NCBI GenBank assembly: GCA_030637025.1
Contig: DAOVVV010000007.1
Location: 8,667-72,666, forward strand
DNA: 64,000 bases
Direction: 5' to 3'
DNA from: JAGLHV01 sp023143305 [NCBI: Clostridia bacterium]
Lineage (GTDB): Bacteria; CBDUZB01; JAGLHV01
The notes beneath the pieces are model-generated. The model worked only from the letters and a program-made list of their open reading frames with translations, had not been told where the DNA came from and ran no database searches. Below, piece after piece: positions 52,926 to 61,800 of the stretch (the stretch's first letter is position 1; each line of letters begins with the position of its first letter). The translations under genes and the position numbers were made by a program.

Positions 52926-53753
52926 TTATCTTTTCTGCTGCATCATCTGTTGCATCATTTCCTGCATATTAGGCATATTGGGCATAGAACTTCCTTTTGT
53001 TGTTACCTTATCCGGATCAAACAAATCATTAGATAATTCCTGGTTTAGTTTTAAAGATTGCACTACTAAAGTAGACATAAGTTGCTTATCATAATATACA
53101 TTGGTTTTATAAGGCATTTCCCATATACTTTTTATTTTCTTAAAATCAGAGTTTATTATGGATAATACTCTTTCTTTTTTTTCCTGTCCTTGTGCTTTAA
53201 TTAACAGTAGATTCTTTTTTTCTATCCATATTTTGGTGAAAGAAAAGGAATCATTAGGTTTAAACTCAATTACATAACAGTTATGTTTGCCGATTTTTTC
53301 ACTGCCGGTAATTTTTGCTTTTGTTGGTAATTGGTCGTACCAGTTTGTACCTATTTGATAATTTTTTTGTTCTTTCGGGGGAATTTTTTTCTTGCCCATA
53401 AAAGGTGAAATTACCCACTCGTTCCGGCCATCAAAAATAAAAATTGTTTTCATTTGTTTCATTTTCCCCGTAGTTTCTGCGTCAGAGGGTGTAGGTATGC
53501 TGGTTTCTATACGGTACTTTTTGCCTTTTCTATATACTTTGTTTTTTGAGATTACCTGGTTTTTGCCCTGCTGGATTTGCATTTCCTGAACAATAGTTAT
53601 ATCTTTTACTTCTTTTTTAAAGGAAGCATCTTTTTCCTTTAATTTTTTATGAATGCTTGACCATTCTGCAGTAAAACCCTGATTGATTCCTAAGGTTAGA
53701 GTTAAAAATGCCGTTAGCAATACAATTTTTAACCCATTGAATTTTTTTGTCAT
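52926..53753 (-). CDS. Periplasmic LolA-like lipoprotein-sorting fold protein
   Basis: A 275-residue exported protein with a signal peptide (about 1-28, ending QGFTA). The rest is a LolA/LolB/RseB-type half-barrel with typical strands: KNKVYRKGKKYRIETSIP, IFIFDGRNEWVISPFMGKKK, HNCYVIEFKPNDSFSFTKIWIEKKNLLLIKAQ. Related proteins are annotated as outer-membrane lipoprotein-sorting proteins or DUF4412. The C-terminal tail is rich in Met and Gln (MPNMPNMQEMMQQMMQQ). It is convergent with the polyprenyl synthase gene, only six bases away. Confidence 0.78.
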   Translation of the reverse strand: MTKKFNGLKIVLLTAFLTLTLGINQGFTAEWSSIHKKLKEKDASFKKEVKDITIVQEMQIQQGKNQVISKNKVYRKGKKYRIETSIPTPSDAETTGKMKQMKTIFIFDGRNEWVISPFMGKKKIPPKEQKNYQIGTNWYDQLPTKAKITGSEKIGKHNCYVIEFKPNDSFSFTKIWIEKKNLLLIKAQGQEKKERVLSIINSDFKKIKSIWEMPYKTNVYYDKQLMSTLVVQSLKLNQELSNDLFDPDKVTTKGSSMPNMPNMQEMMQQMMQQKR

Positions 53754-54130
53754 TTTGTTTTCCTTTTAATACTTTTAGTAATGTCAAAAATATCTGACAT
53801 TTAGTTTATAATTTGTATTCTCGTCGTCCTTCCCCCTTTGAAAAAGGGGGTTGGGGGGATTTTATTTACATTCTTTTCTTTTACTGTCCGATAAATCACA
53901 TTCATAACAAAATCCAGTTTCTGCAAAACTTGTAGATTGTTAAAACGTAATATATATATAATCCCTCTTTAATTAAATATACTATATTAATTACTCATCA
54001 ACAATTTTACCACTGTTAAAAAATAAAGTCAATGTATTTAGTGCATGTTTTTTATTGACTTGACCGATAATAAATGTTAATATAATTTTAGGTTTAGTAA
54101 ATAAATTAATGAATGTAATGGGGGGAAGGA
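53754..54130. other. Intergenic region with divergent promoters and a palindromic repeat
   Basis: No ORF. It holds the repeat CCCCCTTTGAAAAAGGGGG with TTGGGGGGATT (53829-53864, third copy in the window) and, at its right end, a promoter-like pair for the FKBP gene. The rest is A+T-rich without recognised structure. Confidence 0.5.
54055..54083 (+). promoter_or_regulatory. Candidate promoter for the FKBP lipoprotein gene
   Basis: TTGACT (54055-54060), 17-bp spacer, TAATAT (54078-54083), with an overlapping TATAAT at 54081-54086 that would give a 20-bp spacer. About 45 bases before the start codon. Confidence 0.45.
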
Positions 54131-54727
54131 ATGAGGAAAAGTAAGATTTCAACCGGTTTAATCTGGATTGTTTCGGGAGTATTATTGGTAATGGGGTTGG
54201 TTGTAGTTAATGGTTGTGGTAGAAAAAAAGAAGAACTGATAGAAGAGGGAACCAGAGAAAATACTGCTGAAATAATTCCGTTGGAAGAAGGTGGGAAAAA
54301 GATGATAGTTACCAAGGGCGATAAAGTCAAAATAGAATACATAGGAAGTTTTGAAGACGGAACTATTTTTGACCGGTCAAAAGAAGGAAGTCCCTTAGTA
54401 TTTGAAGTAGGAAGCAGGAGAATAATACCCGGACTTGAACGGGGGGTGAAGGGGATGAAATTGAATGAAGAAAAAAAAATAGAGATAAATGTAAATGATG
54501 CTTATGGCCCCAGAAGAGAAGACATAGTTAGAAGTATGCCCAGAACTTCTTTTCCCCCGGACCTCCAGGTAGAAAAAGGAAAGGTGCTGCGGTTAAAAGA
54601 TAAAGAAGGAAGATTAATAATGGGGAAGATACTGGAGATAAAAGGAGATGATTTAGTGGTTGATTTTAATCATCCTTTAGCCGGTAAAAATCTTGTGTTT
54701 GAAGTTAAAGTTGTTGGTATTGAATGA
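54131..54727 (+). CDS. FKBP-type peptidyl-prolyl isomerase lipoprotein (SlyD-like)
   Basis: A 198-residue lipoprotein: signal helix with lipobox VVNGC near residue 33, an acidic linker, then an FKBP domain (KGDKVKIEYIGSFEDGTIFDRS, PLVFEVGSRRIIPGLERGVKGM, INVNDAYGPRRED). The later part is the insert-in-flap domain of SlyD-type FKBPs (MPRTSFPPDLQVEKGKVLRL, DLVVDFNHPLAGKNLVFEV). SlyD proteins are usually cytoplasmic; this one is apparently exported and membrane-bound, like some periplasmic foldases. The metal-binding tail of E. coli SlyD is absent. GGGGGGAAGG precedes the ATG. Confidence 0.88.
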   Translation: MRKSKISTGLIWIVSGVLLVMGLVVVNGCGRKKEELIEEGTRENTAEIIPLEEGGKKMIVTKGDKVKIEYIGSFEDGTIFDRSKEGSPLVFEVGSRRIIPGLERGVKGMKLNEEKKIEINVNDAYGPRREDIVRSMPRTSFPPDLQVEKGKVLRLKDKEGRLIMGKILEIKGDDLVVDFNHPLAGKNLVFEVKVVGIE

Positions 54728-54842
54728 TTGTGCAGGGAAAATGATGGAAATATAAATAATAAATATTGAATAAGAAGAAAAGATATTTATTTATTGAAAA
54801 ATAAGTTTAAAAACGGCTGGAAAGAAAAGGAGGGGATAAACC

Positions 54843-55130
54843 ATGGATATTTATATAGGTAATTTGCCTAAAGAAATTACTGAAGAAGATTTACAAAAAA
54901 CTTTTGAACCTTTTGGAGAAGTAGAAATAATTAGTATTATTAAAGATAAACTAACCGGTAAATCAAAAGGATTTGGTTTTGTGGAGATGTCCAGTAGAGC
55001 AGAAGGGCAAGTCGCGATTAAATCTATGAACGGTAAAAAGTTAAAAAAACGGAAACTTATAGTAAGAGAGGTTCTTAACCGTTCCGGGGAGCGTAGAAAA
55101 AGCAGTAATGGAAGGCGGCATTTGTTGTAA
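54843..55130 (+). CDS. RRM-type RNA-binding protein
   Basis: A 95-residue protein with one RRM domain: RNP2 IYIGNL at residues 3-8 and RNP1 KGFGFVEM near 40-47, followed by AIKSMNGKKLKKRKLIV and a basic tail. Such small single-RRM proteins occur in many bacteria and bind RNA or single-stranded DNA; targets are unknown. AAGGAGGGG precedes the ATG. The rRNA methyltransferase gene begins at the next base after the stop. Confidence 0.93.
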   Translation: MDIYIGNLPKEITEEDLQKTFEPFGEVEIISIIKDKLTGKSKGFGFVEMSSRAEGQVAIKSMNGKKLKKRKLIVREVLNRSGERRKSSNGRRHLL

Positions 55131-56537
55131 ATGAATATAGGCGATAAAGTAAAAATAAAAATAGAAAAAATAGTTTTAGGAGGAGACGGGTTAGGACACA
55201 TTGGACGTTTAGTTGTTTTTGTGCCTTATACCTGTCCGGGTGATGAAGTTTTAGTTGAAATTACTAAATTAAAGTCAAATTATTCAAGCGGAAAGATAGT
55301 AGAAATTATTAACCCTTCCAATGAAAGAGAAGTTCCTCAATGTCCTTATTTTTTTCAACCGGGAAAAGAAAATTTTTGTGGCGGTTGTAATTGGCAGCAT
55401 CTTAACTATTCTGTTCAAATAAAATATAAATTGGACTTGATACAAGAAACCCTTAAGCAGTTAGGAGGGGTAAGTTTTAAAGGAGTAAAAATAAAACCAT
55501 CCGTTTCTTCCTCCTTTATTTGGCGTTACCGCAATAAAATGCAGCTTCCGGTTAGAAAACAGGAAGGAAAAATTATAGCCGGTTTTTATAGTCCCGGAAC
55601 CCATAAAATAGTGGATTTTAGCGATTGCTTATTGCATTCTTCGTTAATGAATAAAATTGTGCAATATTTTAAGGGAATGGTTACAGCTTCTGCGGTTTCT
55701 ATTTATAATGAAACTACCGGGGAAGGATTATTGCGGCATTTAGTTTTACGTCAATCATTTTTTAAAGACGAAATTGAATTGATTTTAGTAATAACAAAAA
55801 GAAAGATGACTTCAATAAATGTAATTATTAAAAAGTTGCTCGATAAATTTCCCTCGATTAATGGGATATTTATAAATATAAATCCATTAAAAAGTAATGT
55901 TATTTTGGGGAACCAAACAATAAGAATTTATGGAAAAGATTATTTAATGGAAAAACTTGGAAAAAGGAAATATTTTATTTCTCCTGCATCATTTTTTCAG
56001 GTAAATAAATCGCAGGCAGAAAATCTTTATAAGTTGGTGGCCGAACAAGTTAGGGATGAGAAGGCAACCTTATGGGATATTTATTGTGGATGCGGAACTA
56101 TTGGATTGAGTTGTGCATCGTTGGTCAAGAGGGTTTATGGCATAGAAGAAAATAAATCTGCTATTAGGGATGCTGAAAATAACGCGCGAGCGAATAATAT
56201 TACCAATGCCAGTTTTTTTCATGGTAAAGCGGAAAAAGTTTTATCCGGATTTTTTAAAAATAAATATCAAAAGCCTATTAAAAATTCAATAGTGATATTG
56301 GATCCTCCCCGTGCCGGTTGTTCCCGGGCAGTTTTAGAAAATATTAGTAAAATTTATCCATGGAAAATAATTTATATTTCCTGTAATCCGGCTACTTTAG
56401 CCCGGGACATTAAATTTTTAAAGGGGAAAGGATACCATTTAAAAGAAGTACAGTTAATAGATATGTTTCCGCAAACCGCACATATTGAATGTTTATCTGT
56501 TTTGGAAAGAGAAACACCGAAGGGCAGGATTGTATAA
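55131..56537 (+). CDS. rlmD: 23S rRNA (uracil-5-)-methyltransferase, RumA/RlmD family
   Basis: A 468-residue SAM-dependent RNA methyltransferase. TRAM domain at 1-60 (KVKIKIEKIVLGGDGLGHIG), iron-sulfur Cys set (CPYFF ... FCGGCNWQHL; third and fourth Cys also seen), SAM-binding LWDIYCGCGTIGLS near 319 and the catalytic SCNPATLARD near 424. The DPPRAGC motif lies at about 391. It methylates a uridine of 23S rRNA or tRNA; RlmC, RlmD and TrmA-like members are not separable by eye. It is immediately downstream of the RRM gene, so both probably act on RNA in one operon. Confidence 0.9.
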   Translation: MNIGDKVKIKIEKIVLGGDGLGHIGRLVVFVPYTCPGDEVLVEITKLKSNYSSGKIVEIINPSNEREVPQCPYFFQPGKENFCGGCNWQHLNYSVQIKYKLDLIQETLKQLGGVSFKGVKIKPSVSSSFIWRYRNKMQLPVRKQEGKIIAGFYSPGTHKIVDFSDCLLHSSLMNKIVQYFKGMVTASAVSIYNETTGEGLLRHLVLRQSFFKDEIELILVITKRKMTSINVIIKKLLDKFPSINGIFININPLKSNVILGNQTIRIYGKDYLMEKLGKRKYFISPASFFQVNKSQAENLYKLVAEQVRDEKATLWDIYCGCGTIGLSCASLVKRVYGIEENKSAIRDAENNARANNITNASFFHGKAEKVLSGFFKNKYQKPIKNSIVILDPPRAGCSRAVLENISKIYPWKIIYISCNPATLARDIKFLKGKGYHLKEVQLIDMFPQTAHIECLSVLERETPKGRIV

Positions 56538-56631
56538 ATAAAGAAAAAGTCATTGTAATTATAACGAAGTTATGAATTTTTTTTGTTTTGACCAAAAAAA
56601 GGCAGTGAATATTTTTTTATTTTTGTAGCCA

Positions 56632-56645
56632 CAACTTTTAAGTTG
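56632..56645. repeat. Small palindrome CAACTT-TT-AAGTTG
   Basis: CAACTT, two bases, AAGTTG, within GCCACAACTTTTAAGTTGCG, in the 207-base gap between two convergent genes. It resembles a dispersed repeat found in other bacterial genomes; only one copy is visible here. No T-run follows, so it is not a clear terminator. Confidence 0.35.
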
Positions 56646-56744
56646 CGTAGGGTTTAAGTCGCTATTTACGCAGGTTTCCTAAGCTACCAATAATATCTTA
56701 TTATGTAATATTTGCCACAAATATGAGTAAATTTCGAAAAAGTT

Positions 56745-57215
56745 TTAATATGCTTTTTTATTTTTTTGACCAAACCATAATTTAAACAAATCTATGTTTT
56801 CTTCCCGAAGAAAATCTCCTATTATTTCTATTGAGCTCTTACCGGCTTGTTTCATTTTTTTATTGGAAATAGTACATTCATTAAATTCAAATTTTTGAGC
56901 ATCCTTTATTCGTGCACCATAAACTATTTTATCCATTCTTGCCCAATGGCAGGCAGTAAAACACATCGGACAGGGCTCGCAAGTGGAGTAAATCACGCAT
57001 CCGGATAAATCAATGGTCTTTAATTTTCTGCAAGCGGTTCTGATAGCATTAATTTCAGCATGAGCGGTGATATCAGTGTTTTTCCAGACAACATTATGGG
57101 TACAGCTGATAATTTCCCTTCCTTTGACAATACAGGCTCCAAAAGGGGTTTGTCCTTTTTTAATTCCCTGCTTTGCTTTGTTAATAGCAAGTCTCATAAA
57201 TTTTTCATCGTTCAT
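56745..57215 (-). CDS. Nucleoside/nucleobase deaminase (CMP/dCMP deaminase superfamily)
   Basis: A 156-residue zinc deaminase. The zinc and catalytic motifs are HAEINAIRTAC near 52-62 and PCPMCFTACHWARMD near 82-96. GQTPFGACIVKGREIIS near 20 and VYGARIKDAQKFEF near 99 point to the guanine/cytosine deaminase group rather than the tRNA deaminase TadA, because the substrate-loop HTRN-like and PKTGA motifs of TadA are not evident. The exact substrate is uncertain. Convergent with rlmD. Confidence 0.83.
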   Translation of the reverse strand: MNDEKFMRLAINKAKQGIKKGQTPFGACIVKGREIISCTHNVVWKNTDITAHAEINAIRTACRKLKTIDLSGCVIYSTCEPCPMCFTACHWARMDKIVYGARIKDAQKFEFNECTISNKKMKQAGKSSIEIIGDFLREENIDLFKLWFGQKNKKAY

Positions 57216-57284
57216 TTATTTTTCTCCGTAAAAATAAAGCGTAGATATTATTTTATTTTTCTTATTTTTTTATCAGCTGCAACC

Positions 57285-57301
57285 TGTTCCATTTTAGAAC
57301 A
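57285..57301. promoter_or_regulatory. Palindrome TGTTC-N7-GAACA, site 1
   Basis: TGTTCCATTTTAGAACA, extended outwards to AACCTGTTC...GAACAGGTT (57281-57305). It lies about 65 bases upstream of the deaminase start. A related palindrome lies at 57432-57448. On the plus strand it is followed by AATTTTTTAT, so a terminator role is also possible. Confidence 0.4.
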
Positions 57302-57431
57302 GGTTAATTTTTTATCATTTTTTATCTTTCGTCAAGTATCTTATTAGTTTGAGACCGTCCCGTATTATACCGAAATAATAGCATCTAAATTATAAAACCG
57401 GGTTTTGTAAACTTTGCCATCGGTGGCAATG

Positions 57432-57448
57432 TGTTCCAAAATGGAACA
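57432..57448. promoter_or_regulatory. Palindrome TGTTCCA-N3-TGGAACA, site 2
   Basis: A perfect 17-bp palindrome of the same type as site 1, 147 bp away. Just before it is a second hairpin, TTGCCA-TCGG-TGGCAA (57414-57429). Both lie in the 430-base gap between divergent genes and may be regulator binding sites; no cognate regulator is recognised. Confidence 0.4.
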
Positions 57449-57548
57449 TACTGAATTTTTATCAAGTTCGCTTATTTTATATATTTATATTACATAAAAC
57501 AGCTAATTTTATCAATATTTTTTTAATTTAACTTGTAAAAATTATTTC

Positions 57549-57608
57549 TTGACTTTTTTTGAAATTCATGTTAACCTCTATGTGTATGGTTAACCAAAGT
57601 TAACCATA
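57549..57608 (+). promoter_or_regulatory. Promoter and operator of the HTH/Doc module
   Basis: TTGACT (57549-57554), a 17-bp spacer and TAACCT (57572-57577) form a promoter-like pair. A perfect 10-bp inverted repeat, TATGGTTAAC-CAAA-GTTAACCATA (57585-57608), lies right downstream. Two more GTTAAC sites (57570 region and 57617-57622) flank it. The arrangement fits autoregulation by the HTH antitoxin. Confidence 0.6.
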
Positions 57609-57676
57609 TTAATGAAGTTAACAAGAAAAATGTATTTTTATAAGCGTTGAAATGGATAAGGATTATAGGAGGTTTT

Positions 57677-57934
57677 GTGGTAAAAGACAAATATATTACT
57701 ATTCCCCAGTTAGCTAAAATTCTGGGTATGAGTAGAATTGCTGTATATAAGAAAGTTAAAAAAGGTCAGATTAAAGCAGTGAAAATAGGAAGAAGTTATG
57801 TTATTTCCCAAAAATATATCACCAATATTTTGGGTAAAGAATTAAACGAAAAAGATAAAAAAGAAATTGATGAGGCAGTAAAAAAAACAGTGAAGGAATA
57901 CGGAGAACTGCTTAAACTTTTAGGTAAGGAATGA
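57677..57934 (+). CDS. HTH antitoxin-like protein (excisionase-type HTH)
   Basis: An 85-residue protein with a winged HTH of the MerR/excisionase type (YITIPQLAKILGMSRIAVYK, KVKKGQIKAVKIGRSYVIS) and a C-terminal helix (DKKEIDEAVKKTVKEYGELL) that could wrap the toxin. The GTG at 57677 is preferred because AGGAGG lies four bases before it; TTG at 57647 would add ten residues. It overlaps the Doc-like toxin gene by four bases (ATGA), the standard antitoxin-first order. Probably binds the GTTAAC operator upstream. Confidence 0.8.
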   Translation: MVKDKYITIPQLAKILGMSRIAVYKKVKKGQIKAVKIGRSYVISQKYITNILGKELNEKDKKEIDEAVKKTVKEYGELLKLLGKE

Positions 57935-58359
57935 TGCTTAAAATTACTATTACTGTGAAAGAAGTAGAATATATCGCTTTTAGAATGGCAAAAGAAAACC
58001 TATCTTTTAACGAGCCGATTCCTGCTTTTTCTACCCGTTTTCCAAGTATTTTGGAAAGCTGTTTAGTTACTCCTTTTCAAAGTTTCTCAGGAAAGTATTT
58101 TTATCCGACTTTTATTGCTAAAGCAAGTATTCTTTTTTATCTTATGATTAAAAATCATCCTTTTCAAAATGGGAACAAAAGAATTGCTATGACCACTTTA
58201 TTATTTTTTTTCCATAAAAATAAAAAATGGATAAAGGTAAATATTCAAGAATTCTATAATTTTACGATGTGGGTTACGCAAAGTCCTCGTATAGCCAAAG
58301 AAGAGACAATAAACGCAACAGAAAAGTTTCTAAAAAAGTATATAATAAATCTTGAATAA
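57931..58359 (+). CDS. Doc-like toxin (Fic/DOC family)
   Basis: A 142-residue protein with the Fic motif HPFQNGNKRIAMTTLLFFFH near 72-91, i.e. H-x-F-x-x-G-N-K-R. Doc toxins are kinases that phosphorylate EF-Tu, whereas longer Fic proteins AMPylate targets; the size and GNKR form favour Doc. It would stop translation unless neutralised by the HTH partner. The start overlaps the antitoxin stop. No sign of truncation. Confidence 0.87.
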   Translation: MMLKITITVKEVEYIAFRMAKENLSFNEPIPAFSTRFPSILESCLVTPFQSFSGKYFYPTFIAKASILFYLMIKNHPFQNGNKRIAMTTLLFFFHKNKKWIKVNIQEFYNFTMWVTQSPRIAKEETINATEKFLKKYIINLE

Positions 58360-58374
58360 AATTAATGATACAAC

Positions 58375-58406
58375 GTTGTTAAATAGTTATTTAACTATTT
58401 AACAAC
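58375..58406. terminator. Strong hairpin after the Doc gene
   Basis: A perfect 14-bp stem (58375-58388 with 58393-58406; left arm GTTGTTAAATAGTT) and a four-base loop, followed by ATCCCCTTTTT. It lies between convergent genes and can serve as terminator on the plus strand; the palindrome is symmetric, so it may affect both. Confidence 0.65.
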
Positions 58407-58467
58407 ATCCCCTTTTTACCTAAAACAGTATTATTAATTTTATTTTCCTACCATAATTTTCACATAA

Positions 58468-58836
58468 TTAAGAGGCTTTTATCATTGGCGTAACAACTAT
58501 TAGAAGATAAAATATAAGCACTATAATTGTCACTGTAGTAGTTGCCCAAATAATTTTTTCGCGTAAAGACATTGGGAAACAATCTGCATCTGATCCTATT
58601 CTTCCCCATGAGACGCATGACCACATCCTTTCGTAAAAATAGTACATTATCATGCGTGTTGAATGGTGATATATTACAATGAGAGTCGCAAGCCAGGCGG
58701 CTGTTTTAAATTGCTTGGGAACCAGCAAGATTATGACATATGCGCCCACCCAAGTCCATATTATGCCTATGAACCTCCAGAGCAAAGATTTTACAATAGA
58801 ACGCCTTTTATATTCTGTCGTTTTATTATTCTTCAT
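58468..58836 (-). CDS. DUF2061 family membrane protein
   Basis: A 122-residue protein with three hydrophobic segments. The DUF2061 pattern is clear: RRSIVKSLLWRFIGIIWTWV at the start and a late IMYYFYERMWSCVSWGR (the usual Y-Y-x-x-E-R-x-W-x-x-x-x-W-G-R). Family function is unknown; members often sit next to sulfur or sugar-nucleotide metabolism genes. A GGAGGAG site between the stop of the upstream gene and this ATG shows coupling to the radical SAM fusion gene. Confidence 0.83.
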   Translation of the reverse strand: MKNNKTTEYKRRSIVKSLLWRFIGIIWTWVGAYVIILLVPKQFKTAAWLATLIVIYHHSTRMIMYYFYERMWSCVSWGRIGSDADCFPMSLREKIIWATTTVTIIVLIFYLLIVVTPMIKAS

Positions 58837-58845
58837 TAGCTCCTC

Positions 58846-61800
58846 CTATTTGTTAGGCCACAAAGGGCAATCTTTATTAATACATTCTTGATTTTTTTTA
58901 TATTGAGAGCATACTAAACCTTTATTGGCGGGCAAATAAACCGGTGAATATTTTTTAGAAAGCTCAGAAACAGCTTTCAAGGCAATCCAGCAATCACGCT
59001 GGCAACACCTTGGAGCATTGTATTCTCCTATTTTCCTCAGAACTTCAGAAGTTATTTGTTGAACGATCTGGCGCTCTTTGCCTTTGTAAGGATTGGATTT
59101 TAATATTACAGAATATCCTATACCGGCTCCGACAGCGGCTCCACATACACCCATAAAAGCACAGGCTCCTCCGGCTACGGTCCTTCCCCTTTCAATTCCC
59201 TCTATAATATCTTCGTTTGAAATATCCCCACCTCTATTTTTATAAACTGATAAAATAACACCGGGAACCAATGAGTGATGCTCCGGACCGTTTAACGGAA
59301 CACTATTGTGTCTCCTTATCTTTTTTAACATCTCTACCATGTCATCATATTTTGATTCCAGGCAGATGTTTTTTATAACTTCAATCGCATCCTGCGAATG
59401 GCACCTATCACAAACGAAATGGTCATTTACACAGACGGCATTAGCATTAAAGGATTTATTACAGTAATGGCAGATTTCGGTATGTTCTTTATCAAAATAT
59501 TCAAGCTTAGCACCGCATACTAAACAACCGCTTTTGTATTTTTTCTCATCTGACTTATTGCCGGACTCTTTTTTTGCTTCAGGAACTATAAAACATGAAC
59601 AGCTCATTTCTTGCTTAACATTGGTCGGGTTACCCTTTTCGTCCAAAACAAAAAACGACTCATTAAGCTCGATGTTAGATGGAATATCTACTACAGCCTT
59701 CCTCCCCTGACGAAGAGTTTGCCCTTCGCATAAAGAAACAGAATGTAACGGCCCCCTATAAATTATCTCTCGCGTGACACTTTTTTTTGGTTTATGAGTA
59801 AAATATGTTACGGCGTAAAAATTATATTCCTTAATCTGCCTGTACAAAAATCTTTTCTTTATATATAAACTTTCAAAACCAATATCTTCTATCATAGAAA
59901 ACAAATCATTTTCTTTCATAGCCCCGCCGATACATTCACCTCGAAGCTTTTCATTATATTTTATTTCGAGTGGAACCTCATCGTCGCATACGATATCTGA
60001 TATGCAAATCCTTCCTCCGGGTTTTAAAATCCTCAATATTTCACTTAATGTTTTCCGCTTGTCAGGAGAAAGATTTATAACACAATTTGATATTACAACA
60101 TCTGCAGAGCTTGATTCTAAAGGAATATTTTCTAGAAAACCCTTTCGGAATTCTGTATTCTTATAACCAAGATTTTGTGATACTCTTTCCAGAGATTTAT
60201 CAGCAATCTTTAGCATCGCATCAGCCATATCTATTCCATATACATGCCCCTGGGGACCCACTATGCGGGAAGCAATAAAACACTCTGTTCCGGTTCCTGA
60301 ACCCAGGTCAACTAACACCTCTTCTTCTTTAAGACCGCAATCTTTCACCGGACTGCCGCATCCATAACTGCGCACTTTGGATTCTTGGGGTATATGCGAT
60401 ATATCATGTTCATCGTATTGAACCGGATTGATTATATCTTCATTAACATCTCGAGCCGCATTGGAATAAAAAGAATTTACGGAAGAATATCCATCTTTTC
60501 CCGGCAGGGACAGAACACAGTTAGAATGAGTAAAGCCTACTGATGCACTGTCTTCATTGCACTCATAAAGACGTTCTCCCATTTTGCAGACCATACCAGG
60601 AATATCTCTTTTGATATAGTTTTGGGATTCTTTTGCCAATAGATACAAAGCACAAAAATTGTATAATTCTAAATATGGATCTGCTCCCACAAAAGTTTTT
60701 GATGCAACATAGCTATGGTCAATATCTCCGCCACCGGAGAAATACTTTAATGGGTGATTTCTAATTTTGTCACTTTCAATCAAAGAAGCTCCTCTAATTT
60801 TTTCGAAAACACTGCTTTTTTTCCACACATTTTTTAATCCTTCTTCAATATTTCCTGCGATTAATCCATTTTCGCCAATCAGCGCAGGAGAAGGATAGAT
60901 ATCGCCCTCGGGGCCTATCGCTATGCTTTCCCATGCGGCATTGCTTAAATCAAAACGGGTTCCTGGTAAACAAAATAGTTGACTTTTAAGTATTTCAAAA
61001 TTATCAATCGTAATTCCCAAAGTGTTTGCCTTCTCATAAGCCTTGACCAGGTGTTTGAATATTTCTTCCGGTTTGACGAAAAGAGTTGAAACACCTTTGC
61101 CTTTTTTGAAAAACCAGAGATAGTGAATATTTTTTATATTAAAGTCTGAAGCTATTTCAATCATGCTACTCATTTCGCCTACATTTTTTTTATTTACTGA
61201 CATGGCAAGACTGACCGGAAAATTAAACTTCTGAAGATAATGAAGTGATTTAAGTAATTCATCGAACGTTCCCTTTCCCCGAATAGTTTCATGGTTTTCT
61301 TTAAGTCCGTCTATACTGATCTGAAAATGAACGCGGTCTGTATGTGTGCTCCTTAACCATTCATCAAATGACTTTATATTCTTGGCGTTGGTAAGTACAA
61401 CAATATGAGTATTATCCTTCTTTAATATTTCGTCACATACTTTTGTGAATTTTGGATAAACAAACGGCTCTCCTCCTGTAAAATAGAAAATCCTGCATCC
61501 CAATTGATAGGCCTCATTGCTTGCCTTAATAACATCGCCGTATGCCAGTGAAGGTTGTAATTTATTATCGGAAGAAAACATGCAATGAGAACACGCCATA
61601 TTGCATTGATTTGTGATATGGAACCAGCATTCTTTGAGAGTTTTCAACTCTCTATAATGGATTCGTCCTTTATACGGTGGGGTGTAATTGTTGTTTATTC
61701 GAAACAGAAAGTTTTCAATTTGCATGTACGCCTTATTGAAGTCACAGCTATACTTTCGCGCATATTTACTTACAGCACTTGAAATATCGTTATTTTCTTT

